Positions 35,922-44,394 of a DNA stretch of 64,000 nt are shown here, piece by piece (positions within the stretch are counted from its first letter, which is position 1; each line of letters starts with the position of its first letter). Origin of the DNA: Kordiimonas laminariae (GTDB taxonomy: Bacteria; Pseudomonadota; Alphaproteobacteria; Sphingomonadales; Kordiimonadaceae). The notes under the pieces are model-generated. The model made no database searches, had not been told where the DNA came from, and saw only the letters and a list, made by a program, of their open reading frames with translations. The DNA is taken from NCBI RefSeq assembly GCF_023008165.1, contig NZ_JAKQZA010000005.1, forward strand, positions 124,001 through 188,000, in the 5' to 3' direction. Made by a program: the position numbers and the translations under genes.

Positions 35922-36770
35922 ATGGCGCATTTGTTGGTTTTTGGTCCAGGATATACAGCAACACCCATCATGGAACGCGCTATCAGCGAAGGATGGAGTG
36001 TAACAGCCACCTATCGCGACGAGGTAAAAAAATCCAACTTGGAGCAGAAAGGCATTACCGCCATCCCTTTTGATGCTGACTCTTATGACTGCCCACCTGA
36101 AACACACATTCTCATTACTCCAACGCCTAAGGATGGCTGCCCCATTTTTAAACGATGGGGAAGTTGGGCTGAACAACAAAATAACATCTCCTCCATAAAC
36201 TATCTTTCCAGCACCAATGTTTATGGTGATCATGGTGGTGATTGGGTTGACGAAGAAACTCCAACAACGCCCTCCCTTAAAAGAGGGAAGTTGCGCCTTG
36301 AGGCTGAAAGAAACTGGTCAGATCTAGCCAATAAAATTGGCGCAAGGACAGGACTTTTCAGATTGGCCGGCATATATGGGCCTGGCCGCAATGCGCTTGT
36401 TAGCCTGCAAAAAGGTAAGGCGCGCCGCATTATCAAAGATGGTCAAATTTTCAGCCGTACCCACGTGACAGATATCTGTGAAGCAGTTTGGGCTTTTATG
36501 AATGATGGCAACGCAAATGGCGTTTTCAATCTAGCCGATGATGAACCATGTGCACCGCACTTGGTAATCGAAGAAGCTGCTGAATTACTTGGTGTCACGC
36601 CGCCACCTCTTGAGAATTTTGAAACCGCTGAAATGAGCGAGATGGCGCGTAGTTTCTATATGGAATCAAAGCGTGTAAGAAATGACAAAGTAAAAGCGCT
36701 TATTGGTAAAGCGTTTCACTATCCAAACTATAAAGTTGGCTTGAGAGAACTTTTAAAAACAGATGGTTGA
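35922..36770 (+). CDS. NAD-dependent epimerase/dehydratase-like protein (YeeZ-like SDR)
   Basis: A 282-residue extended-SDR relative. The nucleotide loop is written GPGYTATPI rather than the usual TGGxGxxG, as in the YeeZ-like group; the active-site region is STNVYGDHGGDWVDE, in which a Tyr near the Ser/Thr is kept. RLAGIYGPGRNAL and TRTHVTDIC-like blocks (here SRTHVTDICEAVW) follow the family order. These proteins bind NAD(P); the substrate is unknown and catalysis is not certain. ATG 35922 has GGGAA upstream. It directly abuts the convergent universal stress gene at its stop. Confidence 0.8.
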   Translation: MAHLLVFGPGYTATPIMERAISEGWSVTATYRDEVKKSNLEQKGITAIPFDADSYDCPPETHILITPTPKDGCPIFKRWGSWAEQQNNISSINYLSSTNVYGDHGGDWVDEETPTTPSLKRGKLRLEAERNWSDLANKIGARTGLFRLAGIYGPGRNALVSLQKGKARRIIKDGQIFSRTHVTDICEAVWAFMNDGNANGVFNLADDEPCAPHLVIEEAAELLGVTPPPLENFETAEMSEMARSFYMESKRVRNDKVKALIGKAFHYPNYKVGLRELLKTDG

Positions 36771-37280
36771 TTAAGCCATTGCATCAACTTGCTCGAAAGT
36801 CATACTTCCGGGCACAAGCATTACGATACACGGCATATCACCGACCTCTGATGTGAAATAATCTACAAGTGGGCCCGGTTCTCCTTCAGGTCCTGCACCA
36901 AGCACAAGACCAAATACATCACCGTGTTCCTTGATATATTTCCGCAGTTCGTCTTTGGGTTCACCTTCTGCGATATGAATACTAGGGCTGATACCGCAAT
37001 ACTCATGCAGTTTTGTGGATACACCGTTTAAAAGTTCTTCTGCTTCTTCAATAGCTTCTTCACGCATACGGTCTGCAACCGCTACCCAGTGCTGAAACTC
37101 GGAAGGGCGAATACAGTGGAAGAGAATAAGGCCACCACCAGTGATATGAGCAGCACGCGCAGCGGCAAAACGGATAGCCACTTTAGATTCTGGCGAATCG
37201 TCAACAACAACAATCAGCTTACGCTGACGTTTCTTGATAGGCCTGATTGGGCCATGAATCTCTTCCTCAATCACAAGCAT
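36771..37280 (-). CDS. Universal stress protein (UspA family)
   Basis: A 169-residue UspA-type protein. The family start is KLIVVVDDSPESKVAIRFAAARA near residues 20-42, and the C terminus has the G-x2-G-x9-G(S/T)-like nucleotide pattern, here LVLGAGPEGEPGPLVDYFTSEVG, somewhat altered. The N terminus carries about 18 extra charged residues. Usp proteins bind ATP or not according to this loop and respond to starvation or stress. ATG 37280 with GGGGA is preferred to the GTG/ATG upstream frame. It is transcribed on its own. Confidence 0.82.
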   Translation of the reverse strand: MLVIEEEIHGPIRPIKKRQRKLIVVVDDSPESKVAIRFAAARAAHITGGGLILFHCIRPSEFQHWVAVADRMREEAIEEAEELLNGVSTKLHEYCGISPSIHIAEGEPKDELRKYIKEHGDVFGLVLGAGPEGEPGPLVDYFTSEVGDMPCIVMLVPGSMTFEQVDAMA

Positions 37281-37333
37281 TCCCCTTGAATTGAAGTTAG
37301 ATTGACAGCCCAAGCGCCTTGATGCAAGCCCCT

Positions 37334-38374
37334 TTATTTCAGGAGAATATTTGCCACTTCTTTCAATTGGGTACGAGCCCGTAGCAGATAAAAGCCTTGG
37401 ATAGACAGATGATTAGCAAGCGTTCCGTCTGTAGCACCGTTTACCACCACAGTTGGATCAAGTGTTGCGGCAGACCGCATAGAACGCAGTAGTTCATCAT
37501 AGATAGAAGCAAGTTCACGGTTCTGGATCACGGGTGCAAAATCTTCCCGTAAAGCTTCAAGAAGTACCGTATAGGCATATACCTGCCCTTTAACCTGATA
37601 GAAAAGATCATCAGCACCGGTATCAGGTAGAAAACCACCTGCATTATCGCCAATATATGTCTCAAGGGCTGCAGAAGATGCACCAAGATCAAGTGATATA
37701 CGATCAAGGGTCGCGAGTAAATTATCCGAACGGCGTTCAAATACTGCATCCCCAGACGCTAATTTCCGATTATATGCCTCAAGCTGTTTTACCGCTGCTT
37801 TATAATAAGCATCACTTGGTGTTGTAGGTAGAAACGAGGTTGAAAGGTCCATTACCCAAAGGTTTGGTTCTTTAGCAAGATTACCCGCAGCCGCTTCAAG
37901 ATCTGGGTCTACAGCACTGGAGCCACGGCTACGCCCCAACTGATCACGAAGTTCAAAAGCAAAGCGAGACAAAGCACCTAACATGCCGCGTTGATAGTTC
38001 GGCGTATTGTCCAGATAATAACCTGGCAGGAAAAACGGATCATTTGGCGTCCAATTATAGACATTAACCTCTCTATTAACCAAATTTGATAGAACAGCAA
38101 CCGATTGCGAACCACCAGCAGGGGCTTTTGCATTAAGCGCAAGCTTATCATCTATCCGGTTTACAATTGGCATACCCACAAGAATATAAATGATAAAAGC
38201 GAGCGGTACAGAAACAGCTATCTTGCGCCATGTGCTGCCAGATACCGTTTTTAGCCAGCCTGTAAGCCAGCGCCACAGCCATATAAAGCCATTCTTAAGG
38301 GCTGTGAATGCTTGCTGCATTTTCTCTTTCAGCCACAGTAAAATTTCTTTACCCACTTGGTTTTCTCCTCGCAT
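37334..38374 (-). CDS. DUF2333 family inner-membrane protein
   Basis: A 346-residue protein with a single membrane helix near residues 49-68 (KIAVSVPLAFIIYILVGMP) and a large periplasmic domain. It matches DUF2333: NDPFFLPGYYLDNTPNYQRG near residue 110 and long helices after it, ending LSIQGFYLLRARTQLKEVA. The family has no known function; members are common in marine proteobacteria. ATG 38374 is the realistic start; the site before it is weak. It lies 54 bases upstream (in transcription order) of the universal stress gene, so the two may be co-transcribed. Confidence 0.75.
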   Translation of the reverse strand: MRGENQVGKEILLWLKEKMQQAFTALKNGFIWLWRWLTGWLKTVSGSTWRKIAVSVPLAFIIYILVGMPIVNRIDDKLALNAKAPAGGSQSVAVLSNLVNREVNVYNWTPNDPFFLPGYYLDNTPNYQRGMLGALSRFAFELRDQLGRSRGSSAVDPDLEAAAGNLAKEPNLWVMDLSTSFLPTTPSDAYYKAAVKQLEAYNRKLASGDAVFERRSDNLLATLDRISLDLGASSAALETYIGDNAGGFLPDTGADDLFYQVKGQVYAYTVLLEALREDFAPVIQNRELASIYDELLRSMRSAATLDPTVVVNGATDGTLANHLSIQGFYLLRARTQLKEVANILLK

Positions 38375-38506
38375 CGCCAAGTTATTATGTCGTAATATAG
38401 TGTGGCAAAAACAAGGGAGTCAGCACTTTTTTGCTGCATTATACCTGTTCAGCTTACATTCAGCCTTAGTTTATAGGCTATAACCAGCGTTTAGAAGGAG
38501 GACTAT

Positions 38507-38908
38507 GTGCGCATTTTAATTACCATCGCAATTATTGCCGCGACTGGCTGGGCGAATGGTGAACTATTTGCACAAGATCTCCAGCCACAGGAAAATGCTG
38601 AACAAATCCAGGATACAGGCCCTACTGAAGGAAAGTTTTGCTTAGAAACCGATAATATTACTCAGTACAAAGTGGAATCAGACCAACTGATCCGTTTCGT
38701 GATGCGATCAGATTTTGATATCCTTATGCGCGTCAAGCGGCACTGTTCCCAGCTTTATTTCCATAAATATATTTCCTACACCCCCGTAAACGGCTTGCTC
38801 TGTGAAGGTGTAGACGAAATCAAGACCCGTAGCGGTTTACCTTGCCGTATTGAAAGCCTTGAAAAGATAGAAAAAAAACAGCCCGAAGAAACAAGCACCA
38901 TACCTTGA
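38507..38908 (+). CDS. Small secreted protein, DUF6491-like
   Basis: A 133-residue protein with a signal peptide (about residues 1-22). The mature part has the cysteine pattern of DUF6491-like proteins: CLETDNITQYKVESDQLIRF, a central cysteine in VKRHCSQLYFHKYISY, then GLLCEGVDEIKTRSGLPCRI. The four cysteines would form two disulfides in the periplasm. Function is unknown. The start is GTG 38507 with AAGGAGG five bases upstream; the ATG at 38505 is out of frame. It is followed 47 bases later by the DUF952 gene. Confidence 0.6.
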   Translation: MRILITIAIIAATGWANGELFAQDLQPQENAEQIQDTGPTEGKFCLETDNITQYKVESDQLIRFVMRSDFDILMRVKRHCSQLYFHKYISYTPVNGLLCEGVDEIKTRSGLPCRIESLEKIEKKQPEETSTIP

Positions 38909-38955
38909 GCTATTATTGGCTTGCGTCTTAGCTGTTTCCTGCATAGTAAACAGGC

Positions 38956-39318
38956 ATGGAACAGAGCGCGACCACCGTTTATAAAATACTGCGCCCATCA
39001 GAATGGGAAGAAGCCAGAGCGAACAGTGCTTATTTAGGCTCCGCGGACGATATTCGTGATGGTTTCATTCATTTCTCCACCGCAAAGCAGATGCCGGGTA
39101 CCGCCAGCAAATATTTCACAGACACAGATGAAATATATGTTCTGGCATTCAAACCATCTGTATTCCCCACTGAAGAAATGAAATGGGAGAAATCCCGCGG
39201 TGATCAATTGTTTCCACATCTTTATGGCCCGCTTGATGTGGCACTTGCGCACATAGAAAAAAAGCTCGTGCGGCCCGCAGACAAAGATTTTGATTTTTCA
39301 GATATTATAGGCGACTAA
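38956..39318 (+). CDS. DUF952 family protein
   Basis: A 120-residue cytoplasmic protein. The family marks are clear: VYKILRPSEWEEA at the N terminus, DGFIHFSTAKQ in the middle and DQLFPHLYGPLDVALA near the C terminus. The fold is related to ADP-ribosyl or RNA-phosphotransferase families, but no reaction is known. It ends two bases before pyrD, so the two are likely translated in tandem. No other clue to function is visible. Confidence 0.85.
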   Translation: MEQSATTVYKILRPSEWEEARANSAYLGSADDIRDGFIHFSTAKQMPGTASKYFTDTDEIYVLAFKPSVFPTEEMKWEKSRGDQLFPHLYGPLDVALAHIEKKLVRPADKDFDFSDIIGD

Positions 39319-39319
39319 A

Positions 39320-40387
39320 ATGCCCAACATATTCCCGCTCATTCGCCCGTTCATCCACGCACTAGAAGCTGAAAAAGCTCATAATGTTACGATTTCGGCC
39401 TTAAAAGCGGGATTTGGGAGGTTTTTTAGTTCGCACAATCATTATCCAGCTCTGGCTTCAGATGTAATGGGTCTTCATTTCCCAAATCCAATAGGGATTG
39501 CTGCAGGTTTTGATAAAAACGCTGATGTTATTGTACCGGTAATCAATATGGGTTTTGGTTTCGCAGAGGCCGGTACCGTTACCCCCATGCCGCAGGATGG
39601 CAATCCAAAGCCAAGGCTTTTCCGACTTCCTGAAGACCGCGCTGTTATCAACCGTTTTGGTTTCAATAACGAAGGTCTTGCTTACTTTAAGAACAAGCTT
39701 AAGCAGGTAAAAACTGAAGCTCCGTTCGGGGCAAATGTTGGTGCCAACAAAACTTCTGAAGATAAAACTGCAGATTATGTGAAGGGTATTGAAGAGCTAT
39801 ACGGCCTTTCTTCTTATTTCACTGTGAATATCTCAAGCCCCAATACGCCTGGACTCAGGGCGCTTCAATCAAGGGAAGCTCTCACCGAACTCGTAGAACG
39901 CGTTCTGGAAGCACGTGAAGAAAAAATGAAAAGTGGTATGCAACGCATCCCTATCGTGGTGAAAATTGCGCCAGATCTGCTTGAAGAGGGTATTGCTGAC
40001 ATTGCCCATATCGCACTCAACACCGATATTGACGGTCTTATCGTAAGCAATACCACCATCGAACGCCCTGAGACCCTGAAGAGCAATAATAAAGGTGAAG
40101 CGGGAGGCCTTTCTGGTGCACCGCTTATGGATAAAGCTACCAGTGTTCTTGCAGCCATGTATAAGGCTACAAACGGCACTGTACCTCTTATCGGTGTTGG
40201 CGGTGTCGCAAGTGGGCACGATGCTTACCGTAAAATCCGTTCTGGCGCATCCCTTGTTCAGCTATATTCAGCCCTCGTGTATGAAGGCCCAGGGCTTGTA
40301 ACCCGGATCAAAGACGAAATGGCAGTTTTACTGGAAAAAGATGGCTTTAAATCCATCAGTGAAGCTATCGGTGCTGATCACCACTAG
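39320..40387 (+). CDS. pyrD: Dihydroorotate dehydrogenase (quinone), class 2
   Basis: A 355-residue class 2 enzyme. An N-terminal helical extension of about 35 residues links it to the membrane and quinone. Family blocks are [27 protein letters not shown] and [14 protein letters not shown], the last containing the catalytic serine; VSNTTIERP and [11 protein letters not shown] complete the FMN site. It oxidises dihydroorotate to orotate in pyrimidine synthesis. It begins one base after the DUF952 stop codon and ends with a four-base overlap with a convergent gene. Confidence 0.96.
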   Translation: MPNIFPLIRPFIHALEAEKAHNVTISALKAGFGRFFSSHNHYPALASDVMGLHFPNPIGIAAGFDKNADVIVPVINMGFGFAEAGTVTPMPQDGNPKPRLFRLPEDRAVINRFGFNNEGLAYFKNKLKQVKTEAPFGANVGANKTSEDKTADYVKGIEELYGLSSYFTVNISSPNTPGLRALQSREALTELVERVLEAREEKMKSGMQRIPIVVKIAPDLLEEGIADIAHIALNTDIDGLIVSNTTIERPETLKSNNKGEAGGLSGAPLMDKATSVLAAMYKATNGTVPLIGVGGVASGHDAYRKIRSGASLVQLYSALVYEGPGLVTRIKDEMAVLLEKDGFKSISEAIGADHH

Positions 40388-41205
40388 GCAAAGAGATTAA
40401 TTATCTGAGCCGCTGATCCAGAAACTCCGGAGGCACCAACAGAAGATGTTGGTCCAAAGCTGGTTGAGTTAATCGGTGTTGGGTTAAAACCATTTTCCTC
40501 TTCTTCGCTTTCTTCAGTAGCGTTAATGCTCAAGGAAGCGCCTGAACTTTCCTCACCTTCCTCAAGTTCACCAGAACGCTCAGCTGCACGGCGTGACTGC
40601 AACTCTGCTCTTGCTTCAGCAAGGCCTTGTGCAGCTTGCGCGGCCACCGCTCTATCCTGCGAAGAAGGTTCCGCAGGCGCAAGGGCCGCACGCTGTACCA
40701 CTTCAAGTTTTTGAATTGTGGCTTCTGGATCATCGGGGATTGGCGCGGAATCGATCTGTACCTGTCCGGCTACAGCATATTGAACACCGTCAGGCCCACG
40801 CACAAATTCATAAGAAGGGGCGCTTGTATAAGGTGCGCCGACCGCTGCATGTGCTTGCTCATGCGTTCGCACTTCCCTGTCACGGGCTTTTAATTCTTCT
40901 ACCTGCCTCTGTTCTTCTTCTGATAAATCAGCTTCAGCCGTAGATGAACGGCTACTCTCTGTTCTTTCAGAGGCTTCCACAACTTGTAGAGCAATGGAAC
41001 TTGCACCACCTAAATTAGTTTGTTGGGAAGAAACTCCCGACACACCAGTCGTTTCACTTGATGCCTCTACTAGAGTGCGTGCGACATTTACCACACTTGA
41101 TGGATCCGCCTCGGCGCGCTGCGCACCAATATTGGTTGGGACCGGCGGACGCCGAACACCAATAGGGGCCACCCCAGTTGCTGGAAGTGTAGATGCGCTT
41201 GTCAT
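40384..41205 (-). CDS. SprA-related putative metalloprotease
   Basis: A 273-residue protein. The core (about residues 105-195) fits the SprA-related family: [13 protein letters not shown], a possible HExxH zinc motif, followed by [20 protein letters not shown] and a proline/alanine-rich [16 protein letters not shown]. The flanks are low-complexity, rich in Ser, Glu and Pro. Members are found beside flagellar or surface genes and a protease role is only predicted. There is no classical signal peptide. Its 3' end overlaps pyrD by four bases. It is upstream of nothing obvious on its strand, as the sensor gene comes next. Confidence 0.75.
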   Translation of the reverse strand: MTSASTLPATGVAPIGVRRPPVPTNIGAQRAEADPSSVVNVARTLVEASSETTGVSGVSSQQTNLGGASSIALQVVEASERTESSRSSTAEADLSEEEQRQVEELKARDREVRTHEQAHAAVGAPYTSAPSYEFVRGPDGVQYAVAGQVQIDSAPIPDDPEATIQKLEVVQRAALAPAEPSSQDRAVAAQAAQGLAEARAELQSRRAAERSGELEEGEESSGASLSINATEESEEEENGFNPTPINSTSFGPTSSVGASGVSGSAAQIINLFA

Positions 41206-41247
41206 ACGTGCATAATAGCATGCTTAACCGCAGGAGTCCGCAGGTTT

Positions 41248-41805
41248 TTAAAACAGGTTCTCAGGTGGAGGTCGAGCATCTCGCTCATCATCTCCTCCTC
41301 CATGTTGAGGAGGATGCTTTCTTTCGTGTGGCGAGGGACCATGCCTGCGGTATTTTTTCCTGCGTTCAAACTTAAACATTTCCTCAGAAATCTTTTTCCG
41401 CGTTTCCCAGTCAAGTGAAGGAATAAATTCAAGCATCATCATTTTTAGTGGTTCATGAACCACCGCCATCTTCTTCAGACGCTCATCAAGCAAAGTTTCA
41501 AGTGCTTCTTTATCTACGGTTTCAGCCGCCACTAAGGCTTTAATCTGAGCTTCCGTTTTTTTCATGTCACGAAAACCCGAATTCAAGGTGGGACGTTTGC
41601 TATGCAACAGCTCCCTTACCGCAACCTTTTGCTCATCTGTAAGGTAACTTCCGATCCGGCGCATATTGAAGGCAAAAGAAGGTTTGCCGTCAAACCTAAC
41701 CTTTTTCATTCCTGTTTTGCCGCCGATATAATGACCAACGAAAAAAACATTTAACGCTAAGGATAACCCCAGAAGGATGAGGAGAAATTTTGTCTTGCCC
41801 AACAT
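41248..41805 (-). CDS. Periplasmic heavy-metal-sensor-like protein (Spy/CnrX-like)
   Basis: A 185-residue protein with one N-terminal membrane helix (about residues 6-27) and a helical periplasmic domain like Spy, ZraP or CnrX: YLTDEQKVAVRELLHSKRP, then helices with KKTEAQIKALV and LKKMAVVHEP. The C-terminal 35 residues are rich in His, Pro, Arg and Asp, as in metal-binding tails. CnrX-type proteins sense Ni2+/Co2+ and control an ECF sigma factor. Its start codon directly abuts the anti-sigma gene's stop, so the order sigma, anti-sigma, sensor is one operon. The metal, if any, is unknown. Confidence 0.7.
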   Translation of the reverse strand: MLGKTKFLLILLGLSLALNVFFVGHYIGGKTGMKKVRFDGKPSFAFNMRRIGSYLTDEQKVAVRELLHSKRPTLNSGFRDMKKTEAQIKALVAAETVDKEALETLLDERLKKMAVVHEPLKMMMLEFIPSLDWETRKKISEEMFKFERRKKYRRHGPSPHERKHPPQHGGGDDERDARPPPENLF

Positions 41806-42303
41806 CTATTCCAATTCCTCTACGTCGCTTGCTGATGCAAACCAATCTTCACTAAGATCAAGATCATCATCAGCGGTCGCCACCGTTGTTTGTGCACCAA
41901 CCATAATACCAGCGGTTAAAACTGCAACAAAAGCAAAACCTTGGGCAGCATATGATACAGCCGAAAAATGGAATGTTTCAGCAAACAGTGTTTTAATGTG
42001 TGTAAATAACCCCACGTTTCCTGATGAAACTGCATACATAGCTTGCGCCTGTTGTTCAGGAATACATGCCAAACGGTTCAGGAAAGCATCACTATTACCG
42101 TCACTTGCTGTTTCAGGCCCCATAGCAATACCAGCTTCAAACATTTGATCAATTTCCAGCTCTGCTTCCAAAAGAGCAATACCAACCTCTGTTTCTGCAT
42201 ATATCTGCGCTGCTTCCCGTACCTCTTTTGGCCAAACGGAAATATCTGCACCATACATGCAAAGCAATTCTTCAAATGTATCCTGTTTCATACGTGCCAC
42301 CAT
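41806..42303 (-). CDS. Putative anti-sigma factor
   Basis: A 165-residue protein directly after an ECF sigma gene. The N-terminal half is helical and soluble and could bind the sigma factor; it lacks the HxxxCxxC zinc motif of ZAS anti-sigma proteins. One membrane helix is near residues 120-142 (AAQGFAFVAVLTAGIMVGAQ). The C terminus is short and acidic and lies in the periplasm. Gene order is the main reason for the name. ATG 42303 has AAGGTG five bases upstream. It is nine bases from the sigma gene and joins the sensor gene without a gap. Confidence 0.62.
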   Translation of the reverse strand: MVARMKQDTFEELLCMYGADISVWPKEVREAAQIYAETEVGIALLEAELEIDQMFEAGIAMGPETASDGNSDAFLNRLACIPEQQAQAMYAVSSGNVGLFTHIKTLFAETFHFSAVSYAAQGFAFVAVLTAGIMVGAQTTVATADDDLDLSEDWFASASDVEELE

Positions 42304-42312
42304 ATGATCACC

Positions 42313-42888
42313 TTATCCAAGCGCCGACAGCAGATCGGTTTTTTCTGCTGCTAACACCTGCCTCATTTTAGTGCGAGACCGAACCAGAAGCGATTCAAAT
42401 GCTTTCAGTTTCAATCCCATAACATCAGCTGCCTCCTGATTAGACAGCTCATCAAAATAACTAAGTTTCACGGCGGTTTGTTGTCGTTCTGAAAGCGCAT
42501 CAAGCGCACGAGATAATCTTTTTCCAACCGCATCTTTTTCAAGCAGTACTTCCACGCTTGCCGTTTGATCTACCTGATCAAAGTTCTCGGGCAACTGCTC
42601 AATTGTTTTCTTACGTTTTTCATCCAAACACCTGTTTACAACAACACGGTGAAACCATGTGGTAAATTTGGCTTTACCCGCATTAAAACTATCTGCGTTA
42701 GTCCATAACTTTACAAAAGCATCCTGAACCAAATCTTCAGCTCGAGCCATATCACCCAGAAATCGGTATGCCAGTGCCCGGTAGCGCATGCCGTGACGCA
42801 GGGTTAACTGCCGAAAAGCACCCTTATTACCTTCCGCCACCTGAACCATCAAACTTTCGTCTGTTGCATCTTCAACTTGCAAACGCAC
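42313..42888 (-). CDS. ECF-type RNA polymerase sigma factor
   Basis: A 191-residue group 4 (ECF) sigma factor. Region 2 is visible as GDMARAEDLVQDAFVKLWTN, with the -10-reading FTTWFHRVVVNRCLD after it, and region 4 as LSERQQTAVKLSYFDELSNQEAADVMGLKLKAFESLLVRSR. It would direct transcription of an envelope or metal response once released from its anti-sigma. The start is GTG 42888 with GGTGA seven bases upstream; no nearby ATG is in frame. It heads an operon with the anti-sigma and sensor genes. It is divergent from ugd; a strong palindrome stands just upstream. Confidence 0.9.
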   Translation of the reverse strand: MRLQVEDATDESLMVQVAEGNKGAFRQLTLRHGMRYRALAYRFLGDMARAEDLVQDAFVKLWTNADSFNAGKAKFTTWFHRVVVNRCLDEKRKKTIEQLPENFDQVDQTASVEVLLEKDAVGKRLSRALDALSERQQTAVKLSYFDELSNQEAADVMGLKLKAFESLLVRSRTKMRQVLAAEKTDLLSALG

Positions 42889-42920
42889 GCAATTTCACCA
42901 CAATTGATTTGCATTTACCC

Positions 42921-43036
42921 AATTATACGAAGGAATATTTAAAATCCTTCGTTATAATTTAGATATTTACTACGAAAAGTAAGTTGTTTGTATCTTGATC
43001 ACATGATGGTAACAAACAACAGTTAGCGGACTGTTT
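42921..43036. promoter_or_regulatory. Cluster of inverted repeats between the ECF operon and ugd
   Basis: Four inverted repeats lie in 116 bases. The first is AATTATACGAAGGA (42921-42934) against TCCTTCGTTATAATT (42945-42959), one bulged base, ten-base loop. TTACT/AGTAA follows (42967-42982). Then GTTGTTTGT/ACAAACAAC (42983-42991/43012-43020) and AACAGT/ACTGTT (43018-43035). They lie 33-70 bases from the sigma start and 57 bases or more from ugd. Operators or leader hairpins are both possible. Confidence 0.55.
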
Positions 43037-43092
43037 AATCTAACCATCTTTTCGGAATGATAATTTTTTAGCTCTACTCTGGAGAACTCACC

Positions 43093-44394
43093 ATGAAAAT
43101 CGCAGTTATTGGCACAGGCTATGTAGGACTGGTTTCTGGCACCTGTTTTTCTGAATTTGGCCATACTGTAACATGCGTTGATAAAGATGCTGGTAAAATT
43201 GAACGCCTGCATCAGGGGATTATGCCCATCTATGAACCAGGCCTTGATGTGATGGTTGAGCGTAACACGGAAGCAGGCAGGCTTTTCTTCACAACAGATC
43301 TGAAAGAAGCGATGGAAGGTGCTGAAGCAGTATTTATCGCTGTTGGTACCCCAAGCCGCCGTGGTGATGGCCACGCTGATCTTCAGTATGTGTTCGCAGC
43401 AGTTGAAGAACTAGCTGACTATATCTCCGATTATACTGTGATTGTGACCAAATCCACAGTACCCGTGGGGACAGGCGCTGAAATTATCAAGCGCCTGGAA
43501 GGTAAGCTCGATGAACACCTTTATAGCGTTGCATCTAACCCTGAATTCCTGAGAGAAGGTGCTGCAATCGAAGATTTCATGCGCCCTGACCGTGTTGTGG
43601 TCGGCATTGACAGTGACCGTGCAAAAGCGGTTATGAGCGAACTTTATCGCCCACTTTTCCTGAACGAGACACCTGTTGTATTCACAAACCGTGAAACATC
43701 AGAGCTTATCAAATATGCAGCAAATGCATTCCTCGCAACAAAGATCAGCTTTATTAACGAAATGGCTGATATGTGCGAAAAAGTTGGTGCTGATGTACAG
43801 CAAGTTTCAAAAGGTATTGGCCTTGATAACCGTATTGGCGGTAAATTTCTTCACGCAGGCCCCGGCTTTGGTGGAAGTTGTTTCCCGAAAGATACAAGAG
43901 CGATTGTTCACTCCGCCGATGATTATGAAGTACCGATGAAAATCATCCGGTCCGTTATTGAAGTTAATGAAGAGCGCAAGCTTGCGATGGCAGATAAGGT
44001 GATTAAAGCCTGTGGTGGCAGCGTTGAAGGCAAACGCATTGCTGTTCTTGGCCTAACCTTCAAACCAAACACAGATGATATGCGCGAAAGCCCAAGCTTG
44101 GATATTATCCCAGCCCTTCAGAAAGCCGGTGCGGAAATCCATGCTTTTGATCCAAAAGGAATGGAAGAAGCCAAACATATGCTTGAAGATGTTTCTTTCC
44201 ATGATGAGCCATACAGCACGATGGAAGATGCGGATGCGACAGTGATCATCACTGAATGGAACCAGTTCCGCGCCCTTGATTTTGGCCGCATGAAAGACCT
44301 GATGAAATCTCCTGTGCTTGTTGATCTCCGCAACATCTACGGTAAAGCAGATATGACATCAAACGGCTTTGATTATACTGGCATTGGGCGTTGA
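43093..44394 (+). CDS. ugd: UDP-glucose 6-dehydrogenase
   Basis: A 433-residue enzyme that oxidises UDP-glucose to UDP-glucuronate with two NAD+. The NAD loop is GTGYVGLVSG at residues 7-16; the catalytic Cys263 lies in FGGSCFPKDTR, and GLTFKPNTDDMRESPS marks the C-terminal domain. The product feeds capsule, exopolysaccharide or LPS sugars. GGAG stands seven bases before ATG 43093. Its TGA stop overlaps the TTG start of a MATE transporter gene (TTGA), so translation is probably coupled. It is divergent from the ECF operon. Confidence 0.96.
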   Translation: MKIAVIGTGYVGLVSGTCFSEFGHTVTCVDKDAGKIERLHQGIMPIYEPGLDVMVERNTEAGRLFFTTDLKEAMEGAEAVFIAVGTPSRRGDGHADLQYVFAAVEELADYISDYTVIVTKSTVPVGTGAEIIKRLEGKLDEHLYSVASNPEFLREGAAIEDFMRPDRVVVGIDSDRAKAVMSELYRPLFLNETPVVFTNRETSELIKYAANAFLATKISFINEMADMCEKVGADVQQVSKGIGLDNRIGGKFLHAGPGFGGSCFPKDTRAIVHSADDYEVPMKIIRSVIEVNEERKLAMADKVIKACGGSVEGKRIAVLGLTFKPNTDDMRESPSLDIIPALQKAGAEIHAFDPKGMEEAKHMLEDVSFHDEPYSTMEDADATVIITEWNQFRALDFGRMKDLMKSPVLVDLRNIYGKADMTSNGFDYTGIGR

